A stretch of 64,000 bases of DNA from Amulumruptor sp947039275. Its GTDB lineage: Bacteria > Bacteroidota > Bacteroidia > Bacteroidales > Muribaculaceae. Positions 7,648 through 16,753 of the stretch are shown in pieces (the first letter of the stretch is position 1; each line of letters starts with the position of its first letter). Below the pieces are notes generated by a model. That model was not told where the DNA came from, searched no databases, and saw only the letters and a program-made list of their open reading frames with translations. The position numbers and the translations under genes are program-made. Where the stretch lies: contig CAMQYL010000011.1 in the NCBI GenBank assembly GCA_947039275.1, positions 1 to 64,000 on the forward strand, in the 5' to 3' direction.

Positions 7648-10062
7648 TCACTCTTCTTTGATGTAGCCCGCATATTTGTGTCCGTAATAGCGGTTACTGT
7701 AGTATGAGTTCTTGACATCCACACCATTTAAGACTACCGCCATATTAGGATAACGGTTGTCATTGTAGAGATCCTGGATCTGATGTATGTCTGATTTCTC
7801 AAGCAGCCCGGCTCTGATGACAAAAATAGTCATGTCGGTGAGACGTCCGATAATCTGCGTGTCTGCCACGATATCGATAGGTGGACAGTCGATGATGATG
7901 TAGTCATATTGAGTCTTGAGCTCGGTTATCAGTTGCTCAAACTTGGAAGAATAGAGCATCTCGGACGGATTGGGTGGGATGGCTCCTACGGGTATCATGT
8001 CAAGGCCGTCAATGCCATCCACATTATGGACGAGTATATCGCTCACGGATGCCTGTCCGATTATGTAATTGGAGATGCCTTTGTGGCCAGGTCCTACGAC
8101 TTTACTCATGATGCCCTTGCGCATGTCAAGGTCGATCAATACGGTGCGATGGCTTTGCACGGCAAAAGATGTCGCCATGTTGAGCGCAATAAAAGTTTTG
8201 CCGGAACCAGGGTAGAGTGATGTTACCATCATCACGCGGATGTTGTCTTCGTGTCCGGAGACGCCTTGGGTGTTGCTTATGAAGTGGAAGTTGGAGCGTA
8301 CCACTCTGAAAGCTTCATTGATGGCATTGCTGTTTTTAGGACGGACTACTATTGAGCGTATGTCAGACTCGGGATTTCGGTTCTGCAGCAATTTTTCTTT
8401 GATTGATGGCTTCTTCCCATAAAACGGTATTTCACCGAGATAGGGGATGGTCATCTGTCCTAAGTCACGACGTGTGCGTACTTTCGAGTCCAGATTCTTT
8501 ATAATAAAAATTATGATGAAAGGTATTGCCAGACCTATAGCGAATGCCATTAATATGGTGGATTTACCCTTAGGGGCTACCGGAGCTCCAGGTCCTGAAG
8601 GTCGGTTTATTATACGCGTGTTGTATGCTGTATAAGCCTGTGAGAGCTCGTTCTCTTCACGCTTCTGCAGCAAGAATAGGTATAGCTGTTCCTTGACTTT
8701 CTGCTGGCGTTCTACCGACAGGAGGTATTTTGCCTGATTCGGGCTACGGATAAGCTCTGAGGTGCTTTTCGCTTCCTGCTGTTCGAGAGTTCGGAGGGTA
8801 GTGTTGAGGGTGAGCAGATAGTTGTCTATTGACTGCACCATGGTCTTGCGCAGAGTGTTGAGGGTGTTGGTGCGATCCTGTACAAGGGGGTTGTTGTCAG
8901 ATGATGTCGCGAGCATGCGGTTACGTTCGCGCACAATGGTGTTATATTCGCCTATCTGTGACTCTACAGTGGTACCCTCTATGCCTGCGGGGTTTGGTAA
9001 CGGCTGATCAAGCGAGGCATTCTGCACTTCGCGACGCAGATATTTTACAAGTGAAATGCGGTTGTTTAGTTCAAGTATCGCATTTTGTGATTCCTGACGT
9101 TGTTGCATGGCTCCGCCAGCCACAGATGACCCATCGCCCATAAGGTTGGAGCTGCGGTAGTTTGAGATGTTGCTTTCCACGTCTCCAAGTTCGCTTTCGA
9201 TAACGTTGAGGCGGTCGGTGATAAAGTGTGATGTGGTCTGGGCTGCCTGGTTGCGTTCGATTACATAGCGCTGGTTATAGACGTCAAGAAGAGTATTTAG
9301 AACGTCTTCTGCCCGCTGTGGTGATTCATCAACAAGTTTCAGATTGATAATCGAGGTTGAAAACTCTGCCAGCTCAAAAGTGATGCGGCCCGAGAATGAG
9401 CCAGCCACCGCTTCGGGAGAGTTGTGGATGAATTTCACCGGCTCATTGATGTAATCCTTGGTGAAATACTCCGTGGTATTGATGCGGAAAGGTCCTACTG
9501 GGGTTTTGTATGTGCGTCCTACTTCTCCACTGAGTTTGAGATCTTTATTGGCATTGCTGCCGCCTACGAAATCTGACAATATGAACTTTGTGGCGGATAC
9601 CATTGTGATGGTAAAAGAATAATAGCCTTTCAGTTTCTTGTCCTCAGGAGCCATGTTGACGGCTGAAACAGGAGAGTTATTGTATAGCAGTTTGTCATGG
9701 AGCCCGTTTTTCACATAGTACATATTATTGAGATCCAGAGCTTCTACAACATCGGTCAACAATCCTACCGAACGGATTGTGATCATTTCGTTGGCAAGGT
9801 CACCGCTGTTGTTGTCTATTCCCAGAGCCGACATGTCGGGCATTGACAGAGTGCCACCGCTGCTGTCTTCGGTCTTGAAGAGCACGGTTATAGTCCTGAG
9901 ATATACCGGTTGAGTCTTAAGAAGCTTATATGATGCAAATGCCACGCAGACAGCCACCGAGATGACGAACCAATACCATTTCGACAGGAAATAATGTAAC
10001 AGTTCCTTTATATTTATACTGTCAGCCTGACGTTTGGGGGCTGCCTGTACTTTTGTAGCCAT
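7648..10062 (-). CDS. Polysaccharide co-polymerase / tyrosine autokinase (Wzc-like)
   Basis: Controls chain length and export of a surface polysaccharide. The 804-residue protein has a Wzz-type N-terminus with a first membrane helix (about 29-47), a long periplasmic part with coiled-coil stretches (about 240-480), a Pro-rich second helix region (about 488-522), and a cytoplasmic BY-kinase domain. Kinase motifs are complete: Walker A PGSGKT (618-623), Walker A' VLIDLDMRK (641-649) and Walker B IIIDCPP (722-728). The tail carries a tyrosine cluster (SYYSNRYYGHKYAGY), the usual autophosphorylation site. It lies between the wza-like and GT2 genes. Cycles of Tyr phosphorylation probably govern assembly, as in the family. 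Confidence 0.95.
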   Translation of the reverse strand: MATKVQAAPKRQADSINIKELLHYFLSKWYWFVISVAVCVAFASYKLLKTQPVYLRTITVLFKTEDSSGGTLSMPDMSALGIDNNSGDLANEMITIRSVGLLTDVVEALDLNNMYYVKNGLHDKLLYNNSPVSAVNMAPEDKKLKGYYSFTITMVSATKFILSDFVGGSNANKDLKLSGEVGRTYKTPVGPFRINTTEYFTKDYINEPVKFIHNSPEAVAGSFSGRITFELAEFSTSIINLKLVDESPQRAEDVLNTLLDVYNQRYVIERNQAAQTTSHFITDRLNVIESELGDVESNISNYRSSNLMGDGSSVAGGAMQQRQESQNAILELNNRISLVKYLRREVQNASLDQPLPNPAGIEGTTVESQIGEYNTIVRERNRMLATSSDNNPLVQDRTNTLNTLRKTMVQSIDNYLLTLNTTLRTLEQQEAKSTSELIRSPNQAKYLLSVERQQKVKEQLYLFLLQKREENELSQAYTAYNTRIINRPSGPGAPVAPKGKSTILMAFAIGLAIPFIIIFIIKNLDSKVRTRRDLGQMTIPYLGEIPFYGKKPSIKEKLLQNRNPESDIRSIVVRPKNSNAINEAFRVVRSNFHFISNTQGVSGHEDNIRVMMVTSLYPGSGKTFIALNMATSFAVQSHRTVLIDLDMRKGIMSKVVGPGHKGISNYIIGQASVSDILVHNVDGIDGLDMIPVGAIPPNPSEMLYSSKFEQLITELKTQYDYIIIDCPPIDIVADTQIIGRLTDMTIFVIRAGLLEKSDIHQIQDLYNDNRYPNMAVVLNGVDVKNSYYSNRYYGHKYAGYIKEE

Positions 10063-10099
10063 GGGAGATGCCGTTAGGTGTGGTTATGATAGATGATTG

Positions 10100-10936
10100 T
10101 TATTTGGTCAAGGATACAACCAGTGTCGCGATGCCGATAATGGTTGTGAAGGCGGTAGCGTAGATGAATGGATTCTTCCACTGGTTCTCGTTGATGGAGT
10201 ATTCACCAGTCTTCTTGCCGTTGGGGACTACGTAGATGATGTCGTTTTGTTTGAGATAATAGACAGGAGAATTGAATATATCTTTTGTGCGCATATCCAC
10301 ACGTGTGGTGGTACGAAGACCGTTCTCAGTGCGGATAACATATATCTGGTCGCGCTCGGCGGTGATGTTGAGGTCGCCTGCCATAGCGAGAGCTTCTATT
10401 ATGTTGATTTGGTCATCAGATATAGAATACATGGAGCTGCCTGTATCGCCTATAATAGAGAAGTGGAGGTTGGCGAACTCGACCGTTACCACGGGGTCGG
10501 TCACATATTTGCCATCTATAAGTTTTTTCTTGATGAACTCCGATGCTTCCTGGCGTGTAAGTCCTGATATGTGCAGTTCGCCGAGAATTGGAAAATCGAT
10601 ATTGCCTCGGTCGTTGACTGTGTACAGCCCAAGACCATTATTTGAGCTTCCTCCGCCGGATTTGCGGTTGCCTCCGCTCTGAGTGGTGAGTCCGGCTCCA
10701 CGGTCCATGGCAATGAGATTGAATACTGAAGCTACCTGAGGATCGCTGCTTGAAACTATTATTGAGAGCTTGTCGCCAGGCTCGATGCGTATGTATTGCG
10801 GGGCTTGTGCGACTTCAGGGGTGTCGACGACCATGTCCTGGAAATACAGTACTTTTTCACGCGAATGGCAGGCGGTCAGAGCGATGGCTGTCGCGCTCAT
10901 TAAAAGTGTTCTGGTCAGTATCTTTTGTAGTGACAT
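10100..10936 (-). CDS. Outer-membrane polysaccharide export lipoprotein (Wza-like)
   Basis: Forms the outer-membrane channel for the polysaccharide and works with the Wzc-like protein. The signal peptide ends LTAC with Cys23 as lipid site. The Poly_export domain (about 45-140) includes RIEPGDKLSIIVSSSDPQV, and an SLBB-type domain follows (about 150-235). A C-terminal hydrophobic segment (FIYATAFTTIIGIATLVVSL) corresponds to the helix that forms the Wza pore. A Gly/Ser/Asn-rich insert sits near residue 90. At 278 residues it is shorter than E. coli Wza (about 380) but normal for Bacteroidota. It starts 81 bp after the wecA-like gene. Confidence 0.93.
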   Translation of the reverse strand: MSLQKILTRTLLMSATAIALTACHSREKVLYFQDMVVDTPEVAQAPQYIRIEPGDKLSIIVSSSDPQVASVFNLIAMDRGAGLTTQSGGNRKSGGGSSNNGLGLYTVNDRGNIDFPILGELHISGLTRQEASEFIKKKLIDGKYVTDPVVTVEFANLHFSIIGDTGSSMYSISDDQINIIEALAMAGDLNITAERDQIYVIRTENGLRTTTRVDMRTKDIFNSPVYYLKQNDIIYVVPNGKKTGEYSINENQWKNPFIYATAFTTIIGIATLVVSLTK

Positions 10937-11017
10937 AACAAGAGGTGTGTATAAGTGACGTATCAGTGAATATTCATTTTTATCTATATCTCTGTAATTA
11001 TGCGAGCCATCGGGCGG

Positions 11018-12205
11018 TCATGCCTGATATTGGGGATTCTGTGAGTCCTTGGCTTGTCCCATTCTCGTAGAAGATGGATGGGATGCCAGACGGCTGCGAC
11101 GTTGTGCCAGGTTGTGGCGGTTGATTATTATGTTTAATATATAATTGCCTGCAAACACAGCCACCAGGTCTATTATGACCAGCCATGTGATGTTGAGATA
11201 TGGAGCCAAGATGACATTGACAGTTGTAAACATCATTGATGCAAGCAATATTATTATCATGGCGTAACGCTGTCTGAGTCCACATGCGAGTAATTTATGG
11301 TGTATGTGGGTCATGTCGGGCGTGAATGGATTGTGATGGTGGAGTATGCGGTTGCCAAATACTCTCAATACGTCAAAGCATGGGATGATAAGTGGTGAGA
11401 ATGCCACGACAAACATGTCATAGTGCCATAGCTGGGGGATGCGCATGTTGCAGATATGGAACGCCATGAAGCTCAACAGGAGTCCTGTGGTGAGGGACCC
11501 TGTATCTCCCATGAAAATCTTCTTGTTGATTTTTGCATCTCCGAATACATTATAATAGAAGAATGGTATCAGAGTGCCGAGGATGGCGCAGCACGCTATG
11601 GCATAAATTATTTGTCCTGCCATGTAAAATACGACAGCATAAAGGATAAATGCTATTCCGCTCAGACCGGATGCTAATCCATCTATGCCGTCAATAAGAT
11701 TAATAGCATTCATTATAAAGACTATTACAAGGACGCTCAAGGGCACTCCTACCCATTCTGGTAGATAGTATACCCCGAGGAATCCGTCAAGATTGTGTAT
11801 CCACATTCCGGTGGAGACGATGAAAAGTGCTGCGATTACCTGAGCGGCAAATTTAGCACGGTATTTTACGCCGATTAGGTCGTCGGCTATGCCTACAAGG
11901 TATATTATCATCACGGCACACATGCCGAAACAGAGAGTCACGGGGTTAAATACGAAATATGGCACATGCAGGTTCGTAAGCATAAGCCGGTTGAGGCCGA
12001 CAAGAACTGCGATAGTGAAGAAGATGGACGGCATGAAAGCCAATCCCCCGAGACGTGGCACTGTGCTGGTGTGTATCTTACGGCTGTTGGGGACATCAAA
12101 AAGATTCTTGCGGAATGATATCAGCAAGATTTTGGGTATCAGCACCCCTGTGAGAACGATGCTGATTACGAGGGCGGCAAGCAGATTTAAAATAGTGGCA
12201 CTCAT
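11018..12205 (-). CDS. Undecaprenyl-phosphate sugar-1-phosphate transferase (WecA/MraY family)
   Basis: Starts glycan synthesis by moving a sugar-1-phosphate, probably GlcNAc-1-P, from its UDP donor to undecaprenyl phosphate in the inner membrane. It has about 11 membrane helices. Family motifs are present in order: GIADDLIG (105-112), NAINLIDGIDGLASG (166-180), GDTGSL (233-238) and HIHHK (300-304). The C-terminus is a basic, Ser/Gln-rich cytoplasmic tail. Length (395) is normal. It is the first gene of the operon and has a strong promoter about 150 bp upstream. WecA versus other PNPT sugars cannot be settled from motifs alone. Confidence 0.93.
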   Translation of the reverse strand: MSATILNLLAALVISIVLTGVLIPKILLISFRKNLFDVPNSRKIHTSTVPRLGGLAFMPSIFFTIAVLVGLNRLMLTNLHVPYFVFNPVTLCFGMCAVMIIYLVGIADDLIGVKYRAKFAAQVIAALFIVSTGMWIHNLDGFLGVYYLPEWVGVPLSVLVIVFIMNAINLIDGIDGLASGLSGIAFILYAVVFYMAGQIIYAIACCAILGTLIPFFYYNVFGDAKINKKIFMGDTGSLTTGLLLSFMAFHICNMRIPQLWHYDMFVVAFSPLIIPCFDVLRVFGNRILHHHNPFTPDMTHIHHKLLACGLRQRYAMIIILLASMMFTTVNVILAPYLNITWLVIIDLVAVFAGNYILNIIINRHNLAQRRSRLASHPSSTRMGQAKDSQNPQYQA

Positions 12206-12544
12206 TTAGCCTTTAACGCATATATTGTGGAGAGACAGGTTGATAAAGTGTTAGAGGTCTGCCGATAATATTTTATAATGGTTTTATTATTTGTTACAAT
12301 ACAATATCGGGATACATGCAGGCAATCCTGTAAGGGGTTGCCAATTAAAATGTGTGCAAATTTAAGCAAATATTGACTATAAAACAAATTTTAATATCTT
12401 CTTGGCAATCTGCAATCGTCGTTAACATTTATTGCGTTTCTCTTATGCTAAAAGTATTTTGAAACAATATGAGGATATTTGTTGTTTCTTTTATCAGATA
12501 AAGATATTTAATCACATATAAATCTCCTTAAAACACAATTGATT
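12206..12544. other. Divergent intergenic region, wecA-like / LRR gene
   Basis: An AT-rich region that carries the minus-strand promoter for the polysaccharide operon. It should also carry a plus-strand promoter for the LRR gene, but the best plus candidate (GATATTTG near 12474) misses one base and has no good -33 box. No gene or RNA is visible. Confidence 0.6.
12357..12388 (-). promoter_or_regulatory. Promoter of the exopolysaccharide operon
   Basis: TTTG (12388-12385), a 20-nt spacer, then TAAATTTG (12364-12357) on the minus strand is a perfect Bacteroidota promoter. The predicted start is near 12350, leaving a leader of about 145 nt before the wecA-like gene. Confidence 0.8.
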
Positions 12545-13609
12545 ATGAAACGCAGGTTATATCTACTGTTGACAGCGATGACGGTGTTGGCAGCTGGTTT
12601 TGGCGCATCGGCGGCTGACAAATCTGAAATGAAAGCTATGAAAGCGTTCTTGCAGTCTCCGGGGGTGGATGATGCCACCAATGCCGCAGCACTCAAAATC
12701 ACCAATCTTAATGATCCTGCTTCGTGGGAGGGTGTTAAAGTGGAAAACGGACGTATCGTATCTATAGAATGGAAAGACAAACGTCTGGCGGGCAGTCTTG
12801 ATATCAGCGGGTTTAAATCGCTCGTCAAGGTGGATGTCAGCGGCAACAGGCTGACTGAATTCACGCTTGCTTCGTGTCCCGCTCTTACAGATGCAAACGC
12901 CAGCCGCAACAGACTCACTGATTTTTCTGTAAGCGGATGTCCCGCTCTCGTTTCGCTCAATCTCTACCGCAACAGGCTCATGGATATCAGCCTCTCTGAT
13001 ACTCAGGATCTCAAATACCTCAATGTGGCTGGTAATTACTTTGTTTCGTTGGATGTCTCAGGATCTCCCACTCTCGTCACTCTTAATTGCCAAAGCTGCC
13101 ACATAGAGCAGCTCAATGTGACTGGATGCACGGCTCTGAAGAATCTTTACTGCGGTTACAACAAACTGACCGAGCTGGTGCTCGCTGGTGTGGAAAACCT
13201 GCAGAACATCAACATTGACAGCAACCGCATCTCGCAGATGGCAGTCAGAAATCTGCCGGCTCTCAGTGCTTTCATGTGCAGTGACAATAACATGACGAGT
13301 CTGTCGGTGGATAACTGTCCGGCTCTGATAGACCTGGTATGTGCGTTCAACGATCTGACTACACTCTCGGTCGAAAACTGTCAGAATCTGCAATATGTCG
13401 ACTGCCAGTACAACGACCTTGTAACCCTTGACCTCAGCAATCAGACATTCTTACAGCGTCTGATCTGCAACAACAATCAGCTGCAGACACTCGATGTATC
13501 GTTTGACTCATCGCTTACGTATATCAACTGTCGCTTCAATATGCTGACAGATGTGCGCACCATCGGTTGTGACAACTTGCAGATGATTTCAGGCGAATGG
13601 AACTATTGA
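12545..13609 (+). CDS. Secreted leucine-rich-repeat protein
   Basis: The first 25 residues are a signal peptide ending GASA. After a short domain (about 25-75) the protein is built of roughly a dozen LRR units of about 21 residues with the pattern NxLTxLxVxxCPALxxLxC, running to the C-terminus. The recurrent Cys at the end of each unit is typical of the Bacteroidota type. There is no membrane anchor, lipobox or T9SS-like tail, so it is either periplasmic or released by another route. I take ATG at 12545 rather than the TTG two codons earlier because MKRRLYLL is a normal signal start. Such repeats bind proteins; the partner is unknown. Confidence 0.88.
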   Translation: MKRRLYLLLTAMTVLAAGFGASAADKSEMKAMKAFLQSPGVDDATNAAALKITNLNDPASWEGVKVENGRIVSIEWKDKRLAGSLDISGFKSLVKVDVSGNRLTEFTLASCPALTDANASRNRLTDFSVSGCPALVSLNLYRNRLMDISLSDTQDLKYLNVAGNYFVSLDVSGSPTLVTLNCQSCHIEQLNVTGCTALKNLYCGYNKLTELVLAGVENLQNINIDSNRISQMAVRNLPALSAFMCSDNNMTSLSVDNCPALIDLVCAFNDLTTLSVENCQNLQYVDCQYNDLVTLDLSNQTFLQRLICNNNQLQTLDVSFDSSLTYINCRFNMLTDVRTIGCDNLQMISGEWNY

Positions 13610-13704
13610 TTTGCTTGATTATGGTTTAGAGACGTTTCTGTCTGACAGATATAAAGCTATCAGGGCGGATTTGATTGAATATTTCAATTAAATTCGCCTA
13701 ACTC

Positions 13705-13735
13705 TTGTCAAGGTGATAAAAAACCGCTAATTTTG
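13705..13735 (+). promoter_or_regulatory. Promoter of the Crp/Fnr-type regulator
   Basis: TTG (13705-13707), 20-nt spacer, TAATTTTG (13728-13735): a perfect match to the Bacteroidota pattern, 48 bp before the start codon. Confidence 0.8.
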
Positions 13736-13782
13736 CAAAAGTTGTAGTCAAGATTCCAAGGTCTCCTCCTCTAAGGTACAAA

Positions 13783-14481
13783 ATGATAAAGTTCGCACTT
13801 GAAAAAGTCATAAGCGAAGACATGTCAGACATGTGGTCTATCCTCACGCCTGAAGAAAAACGTCTCGTGACAGATAATTTCACTATCCACTCGTTCAAGA
13901 AAAACCAGTTTGTCTACCGAGAAGGGGACGAACCGGAATATCTGTGGACTTTGCTGAAAGGTAAGATTAAAAAGTTCAAGGACGGCGTGGGAGGACGTCA
14001 GCAGATCATACGCCTTCTGCGCCCTGTGCAGTATTTCGGCTATCGTGCTCATTTTGCCGGCACTCCCTATGTGTCAAGCGCATGTGCTTTCGAGCCGTCG
14101 GTAGCCGGGGCGATCCCTCTCTCGGTGGTGGAGACGCTTCTTGAAAAGAACATCCAGGTTGACCGCTTTTTCATCCATGAACTTGCATGCAATCTCGGCA
14201 ACAGCGACACCCGTATCGTCAATCTCACACAGAAACATATACGCGGACGTCTTGCAGAGGCTTTGATGTTACTCAGGGAGCACTATGGGTATGAGCCTGA
14301 CAATATGACCCTCCACATATATATGGCTCGTGAGGATCTGGCTAATCTGTCAAATATGACTACTTCCAATGCCATCCGTACTCTCTCGGCTTTTGTCAAT
14401 GAAAAAATCATAGTGGTCGACGGCCGCAAGATCAAGATACTTGACGAGGGCACGCTTAAGAAAATCTCACGTTTCGGGTAA
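13783..14481 (+). CDS. Crp/Fnr-family transcriptional regulator
   Basis: A DNA-binding regulator with an N-terminal cyclic-nucleotide-binding-type jelly roll (about 20-140; FVYREGDEPEYLWTLLKGKIKKF) and a C-terminal winged helix (about 150-225; MAREDLANLSNMTTSNAIRTLSAF is the recognition region). The Arg and Glu needed to bind cAMP are not clearly present, and there are no Fnr-type N-terminal cysteines, so the effector is unknown. It is a single gene with its own promoter. Length (232) is normal. Confidence 0.9.
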   Translation: MIKFALEKVISEDMSDMWSILTPEEKRLVTDNFTIHSFKKNQFVYREGDEPEYLWTLLKGKIKKFKDGVGGRQQIIRLLRPVQYFGYRAHFAGTPYVSSACAFEPSVAGAIPLSVVETLLEKNIQVDRFFIHELACNLGNSDTRIVNLTQKHIRGRLAEALMLLREHYGYEPDNMTLHIYMAREDLANLSNMTTSNAIRTLSAFVNEKIIVVDGRKIKILDEGTLKKISRFG

Positions 14482-14496
14482 TCCCTATCCCTGTAT

Positions 14497-14516
14497 GGAC
14501 ATGTCATGGCATGTCT
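14497..14516. repeat. REP-like palindrome, degenerate copy
   Basis: GGACATGTCATGGCATGTCT is an imperfect copy of the palindrome seen at 33574, 37115 and 41719. It lies 15 bp after the crp/fnr stop codon in a convergent junction. Confidence 0.6.
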
Positions 14517-14549
14517 GCCTCACTGACGTAATGCCGCAAAAATAAAAAA

Positions 14550-14579
14550 CTTCCCCGGAGTGGTGGATGTCCGGGGAAG
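14550..14579 (-). terminator. Terminator of the Pro/Tyr-rich secreted protein gene
   Basis: CTTCCCCGGA and TCCGGGGAAG form a 10-bp stem with a 10-nt loop. On the minus strand it is followed by TTTTTTATTTTTG. It is a strong intrinsic terminator for the gene at 14730-15146. Confidence 0.85.
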
Positions 14580-14729
14580 GAGAAGAGAGGAGAAAAAGAT
14601 AGGAGCATAGATAATTCAACGTCCCCTCTTTTTTCTTTCGGTTTCTTCTTGTGAGAAACGCGCATTTCTTGTAATATCAGATATGCTTCGCTCTCGGTAT
14701 ATGGAGGATTACAAACATGTTGTCTCTCG

Positions 14730-15146
14730 CTAAAGCCGTCCTGGGCTTGGAAGCCGTCCTGGGGTTAATGACCATCCGTTGCCGTTGGGGAAATTATATG
14801 CAGGTTGACGGGGAGGTGGTGTGACCGGAGGCGCTACCACTGGTGGGGCGGGTGCTGGATAATATGCTGGTGGAGGATTGTAGTATATAGGGTCAACATA
14901 TCCTGGCGCGGGGTTATAGTACACTGGGTTATATCCGCTTCCGATGTTCAGACTGAAAGATACACCTCCTGAACCTATGCTTACTCCAGGACTCCAATAC
15001 CCAGTGGGCCCCCATGGGTATGTAAGAGAGTATGACGCTCCCCACCATATCTGTCCTTGGGCATCGTAAGAGGATGCCGCTAACGCCATTGTTGCTATCA
15101 AAGCCAAGGCGCTTTTGCCTGATAGTCTTATTAATCGCTTAATCAT
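14730..15146 (-). CDS. Secreted Pro/Tyr/Gly-rich protein of unknown function
   Basis: I do not recognise this 138-residue protein. It has a signal peptide (about 1-32). A Trp/Gly/Ser-rich segment follows, and then a low-complexity region with YYNPAPGY- and YYNPPPAYYPAPAPP-type repeats (about 75-115). The C-terminus repeats LPSPGRL/LTPGRL. There is no lipobox or membrane helix. The composition suggests an extended, possibly cell-wall- or outer-membrane-associated peptide. A strong terminator downstream supports it being a real, separately transcribed gene. Confidence 0.7.
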   Translation of the reverse strand: MIKRLIRLSGKSALALIATMALAASSYDAQGQIWWGASYSLTYPWGPTGYWSPGVSIGSGGVSFSLNIGSGYNPVYYNPAPGYVDPIYYNPPPAYYPAPAPPVVAPPVTPPPRQPAYNFPNGNGWSLTPGRLPSPGRL

Positions 15147-15350
15147 GGTCGCTTATGGGAGATGTTGGTATTATCTATCCCTTTTATGATATGACAAGTT
15201 GTAGGGCTTTAAAGTTCTGCCATGGGCATGCTTAGAGTGCTTTTTTGTGTTAAAAAAACAGGATTGGTGCTCATTTTACGTATATTCGCTTGTTATTCGT
15301 TGATTGTCAGGACTGAGTTTGAGTCCGTTTAACCCTTAGAATACATTTTT
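15147..15350. other. Divergent promoter region
   Basis: These 204 bp separate two divergently transcribed genes and must hold both promoters. I find no full-match -33/-7 pair; TATATTCG near 15280 and TACATTTT near 15342 are partial candidates for the plus strand. Confidence 0.4.
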
Positions 15351-16748
15351 ATGTCGTCAATAACTCTGAAACCTATCGTGGGTCTAAAGTGCCCGAAGAT
15401 AACATCTCTATTGGTTGCCGTCTCTCTATGCATGGCTATACTTTCGGCATGCAGTAAAGCCGATAATTCATTGCTTGATAATGTCCCGGATGATGCTACA
15501 TTTGTGGCTGTCGTCAATATGGAGAAAGTCGCGAAAAATGCCGGATGTAACATCACATCATCGGGCATTGTTCTGCCACCGCAGATGCAATCACGCATAA
15601 GTGCCACTATAGGTAATCAGGTATATGAAAGCATCGTCAATGCTGTCCCATATATCGATGCAAAGCATGTGATGGTTTTTGCCGAGCGAATGGATTTTAT
15701 CTTGACGTACCTTGTCAAAGATGCCGATAGCTATGCGAAAGCCATGGAGGAGGTGGCCGGGAAGCCTGAGACTCGCGATGGCTTTACAGTCTATTCCGGT
15801 AGATTGGTGACCGTAGTCAAAGATGGTCAGGCGTGGACTATGGAAGGAGATGCAGCTCATGTGGTTTCTGAAATATCAAAGGTGCTTGAAAAAGCATCTG
15901 ATAAGAATTTCACTTCACATCGCGGTCTGGTCGAATTTATTGAGGCTTCTGATGCTGCTGGAATCGTTATGAATCTGGCAGCCATGGGTCTTAAGGATAC
16001 CGACACATGGATTGCAGCAAATGTCAAGCTCGGCAGCATGTCTGCCCAAGCGGATATGCAGCTCATGCTGAGCGACGGAGAGATTGTCCCCGCCGACGGC
16101 TTCCGTAACATAGACAGGGATTTCCTACGTTATGTGCCTGGCAGTTTCAACTATGCCCTTGCTGTGGGAGTTGATAATGGTGAGACGCTTGCCGGATGGC
16201 TTAGGATGGCTATGCCGATGATGCCCTTTGAGCAGCGCGGCATGCTTGAATCGGTGCTTCCTTTTATTTCCAAGGTCAAGGGAACGGTGGCTTTCGCCGG
16301 TCAGTCTGTCGACTCTGCGGATGACGAGCTGGGGCATATCTCTCCACTGCTTGTGATGGCAGATATGGAGCAGGAAGATGTGAATGCCTCGGTGCAGAGT
16401 CTTGTCGCACTTGCCCGTGGCATGGGTGCGTCGGTGTCTTCTGACGGAGAGGGACGTTATGTGGCTTCGGCTCCCGGTATGAAGATATACATAGGTAATA
16501 TCGACGGCAATCTCGGTATCGCCACCATACCGTTTGAGCCGACTCGTGAAAACTCCATGGCTCCGGCTTTTGAGAGCCGTTTTGGAGGGGCTTATTTCAT
16601 GATGCCGCAAGGATATAAGGGCATGTTTGACCGACCTGTCCAGGTTAAAGCTAATCTGCAACCCCAGTTCTTGCAGATGGAGATGACCTTCCCTGATACG
16701 AAAGGTCCGTTCCTGAAAACATATATTGAATCAGCTGTCAACGAATAA
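15351..16748 (+). CDS. Lipoprotein of unknown function (DUF4836/DUF3352-like)
   Basis: The 465-residue protein carries a lipoprotein signal ending AILSAC (Cys at about 34). The mature start, LLDNVPDDATFVAVVNMEKV, resembles Bacteroidota DUF4836 or cyanobacterial DUF3352 lipoproteins, which begin with a 'does not exceed / value' type beta repeat. I assign this only from general resemblance. Two related alpha/beta halves are apparent, about 45-250 and 255-455. It sits 5 bp before an ABC ATPase and is very likely co-transcribed with it and the permease, so it may be the exporter's envelope partner. Confidence 0.75.
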   Translation: MSSITLKPIVGLKCPKITSLLVAVSLCMAILSACSKADNSLLDNVPDDATFVAVVNMEKVAKNAGCNITSSGIVLPPQMQSRISATIGNQVYESIVNAVPYIDAKHVMVFAERMDFILTYLVKDADSYAKAMEEVAGKPETRDGFTVYSGRLVTVVKDGQAWTMEGDAAHVVSEISKVLEKASDKNFTSHRGLVEFIEASDAAGIVMNLAAMGLKDTDTWIAANVKLGSMSAQADMQLMLSDGEIVPADGFRNIDRDFLRYVPGSFNYALAVGVDNGETLAGWLRMAMPMMPFEQRGMLESVLPFISKVKGTVAFAGQSVDSADDELGHISPLLVMADMEQEDVNASVQSLVALARGMGASVSSDGEGRYVASAPGMKIYIGNIDGNLGIATIPFEPTRENSMAPAFESRFGGAYFMMPQGYKGMFDRPVQVKANLQPQFLQMEMTFPDTKGPFLKTYIESAVNE

Positions 16749-16753
16749 GCCGT

